A stretch of DNA of 64,000 bases from Coprinopsis marcescibilis (Eukaryota > Basidiomycota > Agaricomycetes > Agaricales > Psathyrellaceae). Positions 12,355 through 24,168 of this stretch are shown here, in pieces (within the stretch, counting starts at the first letter, position 1; every line of letters starts with the position of its first letter). The stretch lies in assembly GCA_004369085.1 (NCBI GenBank), contig ML210151.1:289270-353269 (forward strand), written 5' to 3'. The translations under genes and the position numbers were made by a program. The notes beneath the pieces are model-generated. The model was not told the DNA's origin, did no database searches, and saw nothing but the letters and a program-made list of their open reading frames with translations.

Positions 12355-13592
12355 AATTGTAAAATGGCTTCGCCGTACTGGCATGTATTATGATTGATAG
12401 CGTAAATGTAAATTCATGAAAAAGGTGCAGCGGGCGTCAGACTCTCATTTAGAAAACCGGATAGTAATCGCTCTAGAGTTGCTGAAAGAAGCCTCCTTTC
12501 TTCGGCACCAAAGAAAAATATACTTGTGACATGTGCGGTTCATTCTGATCAATTAGAATGGATTACACAAATTCATTCTCGGAACTTACACACACTTATA
12601 CCTGGAGCCAAGGAAGCATATAAGCGCGCGCTAAAGACGTCTTCCTTGCATCTGCCCACTGAAGCCCCCACGCATTGAAAAAGGCGTAACGCGCGAGCTA
12701 GTCATCTGGAAATATCGCCAGATCGTCTCGAATCTACAGATCTCTGGCAGATACACTGTGTGTGGCCTCTGAAAGGCAGACAGACAAGGGCTTGGTAACC
12801 CTTGGGACCCGCTCGTGTAGTACTCACCGGGAGTCAACAGGTTTGAAATGTATAAATGTGGGATATACTCGGATTCGTGTTGAATAAGAAGTAGGCACTC
12901 GTTGAGGCTCTACGACAAAGACTCTTCGGGACTAGGTATCTTGCGGTATCCCGGGTCATGAATGTAGTCAACGATAGAGATCGTGTGCGTATAGGAGTTT
13001 CCCGGGTTTCTCGGACGAGTCTTCTACGGGCTACCCGAGCACTTTCTCATGCATAAACGCACTGATTAATTGTAACGTTTTGCATTATAATATACTTCCA
13101 ATTTCCTAAAAACACGTTATGTAGAGACGATCGTGATACTATCGATTAAATTGTCGCAATAGCGCTAAGTTACCGGCGCTTATCCTTCCGGGTTATTTTG
13201 CGTTGAACCACATTGTTACTGGCCGGGTTTTTAGGAGATAATAAACCCGAGTTCCAAAGCTTCTGACAGAAATGAATTGGTGGGAACAATCTTATCGCGG
13301 TTAGCTTAATAGGACATATGTCATAGAGCACAACTTCGGTGTCGTCGGTGGGGGGGCGTTTCAAAACTGATCGTGCAAACCAAGACCAACATCATGGTGT
13401 TGGCAGGTGTTGGCGCATCTCCGAAGTTAGTCTGGCACCCTTGGTACCCACATGGTGTACATAAGGTCTGATCCAGGTATATATTAGGTGCATCTGGAAT
13501 TCCTGCTTCAATCGCGAATCCCATACCCTCCTGTACTTCTTGCTTCCTCCCCCAACTATCCCTTGGCTTAAGAAGGAGCTTGCTTGGCCCGA
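12355..13592. other. Intergenic, no gene seen
   Basis: No open frame of interest. It contains the 3' flank of the MDR gene and the promoter of the BCS1-like gene; an AT-rich GTATATATTAGG element lies at about 13476, roughly 110 nt before the BCS1-like start. CCCGGG occurs three times between 12950 and 13010 but without regular spacing. Confidence 0.4.
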
Positions 13593-16010
13593 ATGAACGC
13601 TGCCCCTGCATCCGCTCCAGGAGCGATGTCTCTGCCCGGGATATCGGGAATCTTCTCCAACACACTCACACGTATCATGGGCTTCTCCTTCGTTGCTTCA
13701 CTTTTCAACCGGGTTGAGGAACCACAGGGTTATCTGCTCGATAGTGCGCGTCTCTTGATACTCGGCACTCTCATCGAGAGCGGGCGACGCTTCTTCCAGT
13801 GGCTGGTCGAGAGAGTCAGATTCCGTTCGTATCTTCTTGGTCATCGCGGACGTGGCTGCTGACACATTGACTGCCGCAGAGTACTCGATAACGGCTCAGT
13901 TCACTGAAGGGGACCCGACGTACGAATGGATAGTCATGTTTTTGGTATGTCAAGATCTTTAACTTTGGCTTAAGCCCTTCGTGGGGAGTCTTCCGTGCCG
14001 AAAGTGTATTGACATCACATCGCCGAATAGACCGAGGAGAATATTTGGAAGCGTTCCAGGGATTTCCGCATTAACGCGAAAAGCTCTGCGCGACGATGGG
14101 GAATCAAGTTTGGCGGCGAGAAGGAACGCTCGGCAGGAGGCGACCATGTTGACCTTGTTCCGACATACGAGCTTCCCCATCTGTTTAGGTGGAAGGGGTT
14201 CTGGATAGAAACCAAGCGAAATACAGGGGTAATGATGCAACCACCCTTTAGCGGTTTCAGCCCGGGGGCAATCACCTTGACGTGAGTTTTTCGGTTTCCG
14301 ATTCTCCGGGAAACCCCCCGGCTTTCTGGGCATCTTGCCCCTCTTGCGATTTCCGCTTACCTTTACGGCAACGTTTTATTCCAATAGCATCTACTCCCTT
14401 GAGGTCAAGGTGCTGCAGGACTTCATTGAAGAAGCACGCGTCCGATACATCGAACATGGCAGGTCCAGCGTGATTCTTCATTCGGCCTCACAGGTTAGCT
14501 TCGTTCTCACTTAGCACCCATCTGACGTGTTGCTGATGACACCGTGTACAGCCCAATTTTGGCCCTGGCTTCGTCTGGAATAGTGTAAAACGCAAGCTCA
14601 GGCGACCTCTCGACTCTATCATCTTGGAAGAAGGCGTGATTGAATCGATTGTCAAGGATGCAAAGGACTTTATCGAGATGGAGGACTGGTATATTGAGGC
14701 GGGCATCCCGCATCGACGGGGGTATCTGCTGCATGGCCCACCAGGAACTGGAAAGAGTAAGCGAGCCTCGAATTCATGTGTCAGACGCTCATGTGGAGAC
14801 TGACCGAACCTTGCTTGACAGCGTCTACCATCCATGCACTTGTAAGTAACCAACAGTTGCGATGCCCTCCGCCTGCCGCTCATGACTGTTCCCCATTCTG
14901 AAGGCCGGCGAATTGGGGATGGAGATATTCTCCCTCTCTCTCTCCGCAGGATTGTGAGTAGCGTGATTCCGAGTAGCTGCGCCCGCTAGCCCTTTGGCAG
15001 TGAGAGTAACGCCAAAGCGTGCGATTCATAATAGTCTAACACATGCACAACTCTCTCTCTCCAGCGTGGATGACGCGTTCCTCCAGCAGGCCGCGTCTTC
15101 TATTCCGAAGAAAGCCATATTTCTGATCGAGGATATCGATTGTGCGTTCACCTCAAGGGATGATGAAGCAAATACGTCCGGGGCAGCTCCTGGGTATCTC
15201 GGTCTGCAGCTCATGCCGCTACGACGGTCGAGCGTAACGCTATCTGGCCTCTTGAACGTGATCGATGGTATTGGGAGTGAGGAGGGTGTCCTGTTCTTTG
15301 CTACGGTCAGTCTTTCATCAATCTCATATTTGATATGCATCACTGATTCATGGGGGTGGCGCGGGCGTTTCTGATATATGCACTATGCATTGCAGACCAA
15401 CCACATTGACAGACTCGATCCTGCACTGCTCCGCCCAGGACGAATCGACCGCAAAGTCCAATACAACCTTACCACTGCCAGAGGTGCCCAAGCCCTCTTC
15501 TCACGCTTCTTTCCACCATCTCGCACGCAGTTGAAGGGAGAACCAAGATCAGAAAAAGCGAAAACTCATGAGGAATTTAGGGTCGCTCGGCTCGGGCAGC
15601 TCGCGCTTGAATTCTCCAAGTGTATCCCTGAGAATGAGTTTACGACAGCAGAGTTACAGGGATACCTCCTTTCGTGCAAGACGTGTCCTGAAGATGCCGT
15701 TTTGGGATCTTCGGAGTGGGTTGGGCAGGAACTGAAGGAGCGTAGGGAAAGGAAGACGGAGAGCGATAAGAAGAAGGGGGTGTCAAGGTTGCACGGTGGA
15801 CTCGGGACCAGTGGACCAGAAATTGGTGTCGGTGCTGGTCAGCCTGGCGACCTCCCGGACGTAGTGGCTCCAGGTCCACCGCTAGCAACCACACCTTCGC
15901 TCCATGGGTCGGCAAGCTCTGTGGGGGTCAATCCCGTGATTATGACGCCCCCATCGACCCCTCCGCTAGGAGCAAAGGAGCCGGCTAAATTCGCTCAGTT
16001 GACTCTGTGA
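13593..16010 (+). CDS. BCS1-like AAA ATPase, mitochondrial inner membrane
   Basis: BCS1 is an AAA ATPase of the mitochondrial inner membrane that moves the folded Rieske Fe-S protein across the membrane for complex III; Agaricomycetes carry several paralogs of less certain role. The N-terminus has a hydrophobic segment ([17 protein letters not shown]) in the place of the BCS1 membrane helix. A BCS1_N-type region follows ([33 protein letters not shown] and onward). Walker A GPPGTGKT is split by an intron inside the final Thr codon. Walker B is [11 protein letters not shown], and sensor and arginine-finger motifs are in [19 protein letters not shown]. After the AAA domain comes a long Pro/Gly/Ser-rich low-complexity tail (about 80 residues) ending KFAQLTL. 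Start ATG at 13593. About eight introns. Confidence 0.9.
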
Positions 16011-18919
16011 TCTGCAGATCCGGACGAGAGAGCTTCAGACGCGAAACCCGAAAACACATATATACTTTCCGTTTCAGATCTCATTTGTACTTTGTAGACC
16101 TTACATATCTGCCGGTCTATTCCATTGCGCACTGGCACACGTATCTGCCTGTAACTGTATTATACACGACTCCGATCTCAGAGACCTCGCCTTCGTTTGT
16201 TCCTTTTAGGCTATTGTGCAATGATCAACCGCCCAGGACCCTTGGGTTCTTTCCCTGAATAAATCTTGTTGCACGCTACGTGAAAGGTAACGGGGTGTGA
16301 CCCGGAATCAAAGATATGTGCGCTATCTCCGAGCGGGGTAACTCTTGAAGAAGCGTCGCAGCAGTTAATTGTTTCCGGCAGATCGTGTACTCCGGAGTTG
16401 TGAACATCCGCACAGGCCGTGGAGCGTCGTTGAACAGAGTGGTTAACTCGTGTACCTAATAAGAATAAGTAACGCCCACAAACCTCATACCCGAGGACTC
16501 TAATGTGTATGTACCTGGACTCGAGCGCTCCTTCGACCGAGGCCTGGTTTCTGATGAGGGATGAAGCGAACAGACAGCTTGTGAGCATTCACATTGACTC
16601 GTGAGTAATCTTACTAAATCTCTGAGGCATTATATGGTCAGATTGATAACGACATCATCTCAACCTCCTGCCATAGGTACGTACGCATGGAGCCTCCTCC
16701 TCCCTTGCGATGTTCGAGCTCTGTCAAGCTCCTTGACCAGTGGGCGTCAATGTCCTTCAAATCTGGCTTAAAAAGAACGTCGGACTGATCCACTTGATCC
16801 GTTTGGGGTCGGGTTTATTGTCCCGTAAGCGTTGATGTACATGGATATGGTAAGTAGTACATATGTAGGCGATTGCTTGGATGCCCGAGATAGGCGTGAG
16901 CATAGAGTCAGAAGCGCTGAGCAAGTCCGCCGTGACGCGCGCCTGCGTCGGGCGTTTGATTATAGCGCATGTCATTGTCAATTGTAATGCGTTCTTCGGG
17001 TGGTATCAATATTCATCACTCATCTATTTCCTCCTGCCAATTACATCTAATGAAATAGATAGAAGAAGCTGCTCTTCTCGGCCCAAGACGTCCACATCTA
17101 GCGCAATCGGATTGCTCTCAGCCACGGGAACGGTCAGCTGTTGCCTCTTCCCCCTTATCGATTACCTCACCCACTTGGTCCTATGACCAGCGTGTCGCCA
17201 GTCGCTGGTATGTTCGCATAGCTGCCCGTCAATTAGCAGTAGTAACATGACTGTAGCTCCGATATAGACGTAGACGCTTGCTAAGTTACTCACCGAAATT
17301 TATCCGCAGTGCTATCCTTGCCGGTACATGAGAGAAAGGGTCTGCATTGCCTGGGAAATAGCCTAGCTACTTATAATTAGGTTCTGATACTCGTTTCACT
17401 CGATTCTTCCGGCCAAAAATCCCCTTTTATTAATGAGGTATAGGTGGTCAACTCCTGAAAGGGGCCTCGGATGATGTTTGCTAGACCGACGTACCCGAAT
17501 GGGTTTCAAGGCCACGGTCCTCACAATTACACCCTGAGGGTACAAGCACATTTCCTTTGCATGCAATGCATACTGACTTGCAGCTGGGCGGCGAATGCCC
17601 CGCGATTCCAGCTGAATCTAAATTTTATAAATGAATTCTTTTGCACAACCCGATCCTCTCAGACGCATCAGGATGAATACTCTACACACAGCCAGTCTAT
17701 CTCTCTACCCAGATACTGAAGAGAAAGACCCGACTTGAAGCCCATTAGAACCTAGGTTGTGGATGGGAGAGGGGGCCCCTCCCAAGCCAAGGCCACGGTA
17801 CCTCGTAGTTACTTCCGCTGAGCTACTAGTAATCAACAGACCTTGACGTGTTTCCCAGGCTGGGCTGAAGTGTGAGCGCCAAAACACGATCAGTCCACCC
17901 AGGATTCTAGCACCATGCAGTCATATTACCAAACCAGCCTCGCGCAGTCAGAACATTTGATTAGCGCTCAAAACAGGCGTATGCCGTTCAAAGTGAACTT
18001 TTGCCAATCCCGCAGCAAATTCAAAATCGCACCGAAACTTCCGAGATTTTAACCTAGTTTCTAGAAATCAAAAAAAAAGTCGTTAAAATTGAGTTGGGAC
18101 GTACCTTGTGCGGACCGCGCAACATTTCTACGCTGCACCGAAATTCGTCTTTCACACCGAAATTCAAGTGTTAGCACCGATTTTTTGCAAACTTCTTTGA
18201 CATACCATCTCTCCACATCCATACTCTTTGACCTGCAGCCTTTCGACGCTAATACCCATTCCCACTCCTTCACGATATGGGCCTTCGACTACTAAAGCTA
18301 AAGTCTAACATACAGTACACTACAGGTTATCTAATTAAATTTCGCGGTTAACTGCGCCTTGCCACATATTCATATTTACCCATCAGCTCCACCGTCAGTT
18401 GAAGCTTTACACCAGTCTGAATGCTAACTTGACAAGTCCACTTTGAACGCCATTAGAACCAGGGGATTCTCATTCCTTCTGCCGAGCTCTAATCTACACC
18501 ACGCACATATCCTACACGCGGGCTAGATCTGATGCATGATACCGGCTAACCATATCTACAGAGAAACCACGTAACAACAACATCACCGACTCCAGATCCG
18601 TTTCCAAGTTTTAGAGCCGGACTCCAACAGGCTACCGCAAAAGCAACCCCTACCAGCACAATGAATACCTTAGTAGTAGTGCTAGGATCAGCCAGTAGCG
18701 GTGACATATAACTCGACATAGAAATGCAATGCGATTAAATTGAAAAGTATCAGATACGAGTCAAACTGTTAACAGTGCACCGATTGATCAATAACGGACG
18801 ACAAACGATAGTGTACATCATAGCAGAAAAACTCCAAGGAGGCACAGAAATAAAAAGCACAGACTAACTAATATACTATACACCAATGCACAAAACGACG
18901 GCTAGACAGTGCAGTGCGC
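16011..18919. other. Gene-poor stretch between convergent genes
   Basis: The 3' ends of the BCS1-like gene (+) and ornithine aminotransferase (-) face each other across this 2.9-kb stretch. No family-level coding signal was found on either strand. At 18030-18185 there is a small array of CACCGA repeats next to a perfect TTTCTAGAAA palindrome (18058-18067). A minus-strand AATAAAAGGGG box occurs near 17421-17431, but no convincing gene follows it. Confidence 0.4.
18030..18185. repeat. CACCGA repeat array with adjacent palindrome
   Basis: CACCGAAATTC occurs at 18136 and 18155 and CACCGATTTTT at 18175, spaced 19-20 nt, with a further CACCGAAACTT at 18030. TTTCTAGAAA at 18058-18067 is a perfect 10-bp palindrome with the TTCnnGAA layout of a heat-shock-type half-site pair. 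Spacing near two helical turns suits a bound-protein array, but no gene start was found beside it. Confidence 0.35.
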
Positions 18920-21848
18920 CTAACAAGCAAGCTCATCCACATGTCCCACCTCCTCCAACGTCTCCCCAGGGATGACCTCCAACTCATCCAGATCCCTCAA
19001 ACACTCTCCAACAATCCTCACCGCCCTCCTCAAATCCTCCTCCTCAATCACCAACGGCGGTGCAAACCGAATTCTACCAAAAAACTAATCAACACCCAAC
19101 CCTCATCCACAAAAAAACACAACACTCACATATTCCGGTGCGTAGGCTTGGCCAGCACGCCCCGCTCCTTCAACAGCAAACAGAGCTCCCACGCCGTCCG
19201 TCCCTTTTCACTCGCCTCCTCCTCAAACACCAACGCATTCAACAGCCCCCTCCCCCTCACCTCCTTGATCAACCTCCCTCCCCGCCCCGCAACAACATGT
19301 CCCTTCCCATACGCATGCTTCCTAAACTCCCCCAACCCCTCCCTAAACACCTTCCCCAACCTCTCCGCCCGCTCCGCCAGCCCCTCATCCACAAGCACAC
19401 CCAACGCAGTAACCGCAACCGCACACCCCAACGGATTCCCCCCATACGTCGACCCATGCTCCCCAGGCCGGATCGTCAGCATCACCTCCTCACTCCCCAG
19501 CACAGCCGAAACAGGATACACACCCCCGCTCAGCGCTTTGCCCAGCAGCACCAGATCAGGCCGCACGCCTTCCCACTCGCACGCCAGCATCCGCCCCGTG
19601 CGGCACAGCCCCGTTTGGATCTCGTCGCAGATGAGCAGCACGTTGTGTTTCTTGCACAGCGCGTGCACTGACGCGAGGTAGCCGGTGGGTGGGACTACTA
19701 TGCCGGCTTCGCCTTGGATGGGCTCGATGAGGAACGCGGCGGTTTCGTGTCCGTAGAGCGATAATGCTTCCTCCAAGTCTTCAATGACGCCATATCGGAT
19801 AGTCTTGACATCCGCGCCTTCCTCGTCGCGGTAGCTCTCGCCGTCCTCGTCATTGGACGGCGCAGTGCTATACGTGGGCCCAACACGCTCAAGATAGGGG
19901 CCAAACCCTGTTCGGCTCTCAGGGTCTGTCGACATACTTGACCCAAAATCAGCAGCTGCAAGACACATGAGAAAAGTAAATATACCTGATAACAGCCAAA
20001 GTACGACCATGGAAATTACCCTCGACACTGAAAATGCGTGCCTTGCCAGCCGGGATCTTCTTCACCTTGTACCCCCACTTTCTCGCCAGCTTCAGCGCAG
20101 TCTCCACGGCTTCTGCACCAGTGTTCATCGGCAGCACCATATCGTACCCGAACATCTGAATCCGCTCAGTAAAGGCATATAATTGAATAACACCACAAAC
20201 TCACCTCGGTCACGACCTTTGCGAATCGGCCAAATACTGAATTATAGAATGCCCTCGAGCTGAGGGTGAGCTTGGAGGATTGGGTGACGAGGGTTTGGAG
20301 GATGGCGGGGTGGCAGTGACCCTGGTTGACCGCGCTGTACGCAGAGAGCATGTCAATGTATTCTTTCCCTTCGACGTCCCATACTCTGTGCACAGTGATC
20401 GGTGAATAAAGAACGTATCAAGATAGAGAAAACCACTCACTTGGCGCCTAGGCCACGGTCGAGTACGACTGGGAGTGGGTGGTAACTAGTGGTGGTTAGC
20501 GTATGATATAAACAGATGACAAAGTAAGAAGAAGAAGCAGATGAAACGGTATAATCAACGGATGACACAACCCCGGGCTCAATCAGCTAAAATGCCTCTG
20601 CGTCTGCGAAAGCTCTAAAACCACGGGCAGCGATTCCCCTTTGCTAGATCCCGGCCAGTCTAAACCACAGCCCCTTGCTTCGCCCTGGAGCTTGCCCCGC
20701 ATACGCAACCCAAAACCCAGGAGCAACCTGAGCAACCTGAGGGAATAGCGAAAGCCACTCTCCCAAGCCATCGCTCCAAGCCCATCCCGCGAACCAACAA
20801 GCTAAAGCGAAAGCCCCACGGCTATATAACACCCATGCCCACCCCAAGCTCGCATCCCCCCGCAATATGCCAATGGACGTAGCATCGACAACAGTCCTCT
20901 TCCTCCTCCTGCTCGCATACACGATAGGAGGCGGCGGGTGGTACCAAACCCAAGCTGCCGTACGGGCTATCCCAAGTGCGGGTGCCCTGGTCACGAGTGT
21001 CGTAGCTTGCGGCGGTGGCTGGGACTTTGGCGGCATCAGCGAGGATTGTATGATTTAGGTTTGAGAGAGAGACAGAGGAGGGTGGTGGGAGCCTTGGTTT
21101 GGGAGTGGCGTTGGAGTGGGAGAAATAGACGAACGCGAAAGAGAGAGGATGGAACCGCCACGCGCACGCGGAAGCCCCAGGGTTATATAGCACCCACATC
21201 TCCCCAATGAACGGAACCTCGACACCATCCTCCTGTCCGCATAGACATTAGGAGGCGGCGGGTTGTTCCAACCTCAGGCTGCAGTACAGGGTTGAGACTG
21301 ATCAGGTTGCGGGAGTGACTTGATGAGGAGGGCGGTGGGAATGTTGGTTTGGCAGTGGCGTTGGGACTGGGGTAGTGGACGGATGAAGCGAAATACCAAC
21401 AATCAACCAGGAGAGTGCAGATTGGGGTGCGACCATTTCCCAGTGCGACAGTGGCTTGGCCTGGTGGGTGTCGGTGGGGACTGCGTGGTACGTGGGATAG
21501 GAGAATGGAATGGATTTTGGGGAGGAGGTTGCGGGTTTTTGGGCAGAGACGCAGCGGGGGGAACATCGGCGAAACGCACAAGAGCAGCCCATCCATTCGT
21601 TCGAACGCCAACCACGGGATCCGCGTTCGCGAGGAGGCAGGGATAGACAAAGCGGGAAGAGGAAAGACAAAAGACAAGACTACTCACTTGTGGGCACTAT
21701 ACTTGTTCTCCAGGCCAATAACCTCTTTCGAGGAGAGCTTCTTCTCCAACACCTCCCTCGCCCTTTGCGGGACGACAGAAGTAAGGAGGGGCTTGGTAGT
21801 CACCGAGACATTGCGGTTGGTGCTGTTGGTCGACGTTGCGGGTGCCAT
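18920..21848 (-). CDS. OAT: Ornithine aminotransferase
   Basis: This PLP enzyme transfers the delta-amino group of ornithine to 2-oxoglutarate, giving glutamate semialdehyde in arginine catabolism and proline synthesis. The ATG at 21848 starts MAPATSTTNRNVSV. The core reads [90 protein letters not shown] (Asp for the PLP ring), [18 protein letters not shown] (Schiff-base Lys) and [13 protein letters not shown]. The C-terminal exon ends at 18920. The Asn codon of SAHN is split by an intron of about 1.2 kb (20486-21687), some 20 times longer than others in the window and carrying a diverged direct repeat. No mitochondrial presequence is evident, consistent with cytosolic fungal OAT. Confidence 0.95.
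20806..21400. repeat. Diverged direct repeat inside the long OAT intron
   Basis: Two related modules occur in the same order. Module A (about 20806-21130) contains GAAAGCCCCACGGCTATATA, then TAGGAGGCGGCGGGTGGT, then GGTTTGGGAGTGGCGTTGG. Module B (about 21170-21375) contains GGAAGCCCCAGGGTTATATA, then TAGGAGGCGGCGGGTTGTTC, then GGTTTGGCAGTGGCGTTGG. The offset between matching motifs shrinks from about 361 to 325 to 250 nt, so indels have accumulated. No terminal inverted repeat or coding sequence was recognised. Confidence 0.65.
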
Positions 21849-24168
21849 GTTTGGTTCGAAAAGAGTTGAATGGGACGACCAAGACTAAGTAGGCCCTCTG
21901 TCAGTCAGCTGATTGTTCCACTAGCCGATAAGAAGCCAAGTGCGCGCCGGATAAGCCACAACTTGTCGAGATACTCACAAGATGAAAGTGCTAATCGAGG
22001 TAACCTGATTGGTCGATGCAGCGAGAGAGTAGTATGTACGACACCCCGCTTGGAGCCCAGACTTATATACTGTACGTACCCCCGATGCTCCGCCCGTCCA
22101 TTCACCAAAGGCCCGTCCGTTTCGGCACCCTCGATATATATCCAACCCCAAATCCACCGCCGAGTTGAGCCTCCGACTCCTTATGCGTCGGTCCACATGC
22201 TCCGCCCGCTCGCCCAGTTGATACCACGTTCAACGTTGCACAAAAGTTGCTTTCACCCCTGCTCAACAAAACATGATGTCATTCTCTTGGCATTATAACG
22301 CACAGATACCCCAGCAGTCTGTAGTCCACTGCACGCACCCCTACCGCACTCCTCGCACCACCACCAAAAAAAATCTCTGCCATCGGACATTCGGAACTCC
22401 GGTACGACCCCCAAACCAAAAATAACCCACCCACTCCAAGGCTCACCACCCAGTCCGTACCACATACAGTAACAGGACTCTCACCGAGAGCCTATAGTAT
22501 TCACTCGTACGACCAACTTTCAACTTTGTTCAGATTAAGATCTATAAATACCCCTTCTCGAGTCATCAGATGCTCACAGAGTCAGAAGCTAGCCACCCGC
22601 TGTGGTTCTTTGATTCCATTAAATAAAATTTTCCAGCATGGTCGCGAGGAAAAGCCGGTCTTGCCGGGAAGTTGCAGCGTTTGCTTTTGTACTTGTTGGT
22701 GTATGTTCTAGACCAGGATCCCTGTCCCTGCCAAACATACTTTACTTCAACTTTAACTATGCATGTCAGCTGCTCAGCACTGTGTGAGAGCAGAGTTGGG
22801 CGATGAAACAAGTTACAACTCAGGTCGCACACGACAGCTATGTTGGCCAGACGATCGATTCTGGCACATCCAAGTCTCTGCACACGGCCTGCGCTGAGAA
22901 GAGATCCTACGCTTAACTCGATCTTAATAGGGGCATCCATCTGTAGCCATCCCTTGCGGTTGTCCATACAATCAAAATGCGGTACTGCGCACCGAATACC
23001 GAGTATAGGCAGAGAGGCGATTCCCAAGGTTCCCTCCGAGTCGGCCAATAGGCGCAAGTTGTTCCAAGTCCCCGTCCGATCTGCACCAATTCCATTTTCG
23101 TTCTCCAAAAGTCAACAGCGACCGCACCCATTCCCGCCCACTAGTCTATGCCAGTGCGGTATTGGCCCTGCTTAGGTTCAGGTTCAGATTCCAGATCCCT
23201 CGCCAATGATAAAATATAAATATTCACAAAATATATTCAGGCCTCAGGCTCAGGTAGGAGCAGCGCGCTGTTTCATGAACGTGCGAGGCATGAGTTACGA
23301 GTTACGAGTTAATAAATTAAGATGAACCGGGAGTCCTGCCACCTCCTCCCACCCAATTAATCAATCCCATTGCCAACTTTCAACCGTGCAGCCAAGCACA
23401 ACTTACCAATTCCAATCGAAACCTTCTACATAACCACCCTGGAGAGTGACTAAACCGGCCGAACGAGAACTTGGCACCAAGTTCTAACAGTATTATACGC
23501 GGATATACACATACGTACATCGAATCCTTCCCCTTCCGCTACTCAAGTATCTCGTCGAGTGGGTTTCCTCGTCCCAGAATCTCGTCCGCAAGGGAAGTTC
23601 CAAAGGTTGATTTATTTTCCAAGGCGGGTTGGTTTGTAGGCTTTGGGTGCGGGGAGACTTTATAATATGACCGTGGTTAATTCGCGGTACCGGTATGCTT
23701 CTTCACAAGTGAGCTGAAGAGCGAGTGTCTGTGTGTGATACCAGCCATAGCTACCACTTGATTGTTATGATTAGCGGCGGGTCTATGTTGGCTGACATCT
23801 TTTCCGCTGTTATGCGAAGCCGGATATGCCTGCCCTGCTTGTGCTTGTGCTTTCTGCGACGCCCTATGTGGGTACGATAGCGTTGGTCCATCACAGACTC
23901 GTATATATTATACACTCGCACTTACTTGCGTACATCCAATAATTCTCGAGCATCCTCGCGATGAACTTAGGCTGGTCGGTGGATCCTCCCTGCTCTGAAA
24001 TCTCGAGAAAAATCCAATTCTAGAATTCAACTACAACAAAAAGAAAGGTAGGTGGGTAATAAAACGATATGCTTGCGTATATAGGTAGGTAGATCGAATA
24101 TCAAATATCGTATAAATAACTATTATCTCAACACCCCCTCCTTCCTTCCTTCCTAACCCCCACGCAAA
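21849..24168. other. Intergenic region upstream of OAT and downstream of kexin
   Basis: It contains the OAT 5' flank, with a TATA-like AGTATATAAG on the minus strand near 22064-22073, and the kexin 3' flank, which is pyrimidine-rich (CCTTCCTTCCTTCC at about 24140). The only notable frame is the minus-strand one listed separately at 22566-23108. A plus-strand TATAAATA box at about 22545 lies too close to the next ATG to support a gene. Confidence 0.4.
22566..23108 (-). CDS. Long open frame, hypothetical, no recognised family
   Basis: The frame is open for about 180 codons but opens with TTG; the first in-frame ATG lies about 45 codons in. If real, it would be an internal or terminal exon entered through a splice acceptor near 23100. 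The amino-acid mix looks protein-like (PILGIRCAVPHFDCMDN; CDLSCNLFHRPTLLSHSAEQ), but there is no motif I recognise and no clear upstream exon. It may equally be a chance frame. Confidence 0.2.
   Translation of the reverse strand: MENENGIGADRTGTWNNLRLLADSEGTLGIASLPILGIRCAVPHFDCMDNRKGWLQMDAPIKIELSVGSLLSAGRVQRLGCARIDRLANIAVVCDLSCNLFHRPTLLSHSAEQLTCIVKVEVKYVWQGQGSWSRTYTNKYKSKRCNFPARPAFPRDHAGKFYLMESKNHSGWLASDSVSI

Noticed and set aside
17321..17432. AATAAAAGGGG box on the minus strand as promoter of another hidden gene
   Set aside because: The following ATG frame stops after 11 codons and no phase-consistent splice was found.
18914..19681. 255-codon plus-strand open frame
   Set aside because: It is the antisense shadow of the large OAT exon; composition is Pro/Ser/Thr-rich and biased as expected from the opposite strand of GC-rich coding sequence.
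20867..21210. Plus-strand frames inside the OAT intron, possible nested gene
   Set aside because: Short, low-complexity and lying in the repeat modules; the second module does not keep them open.
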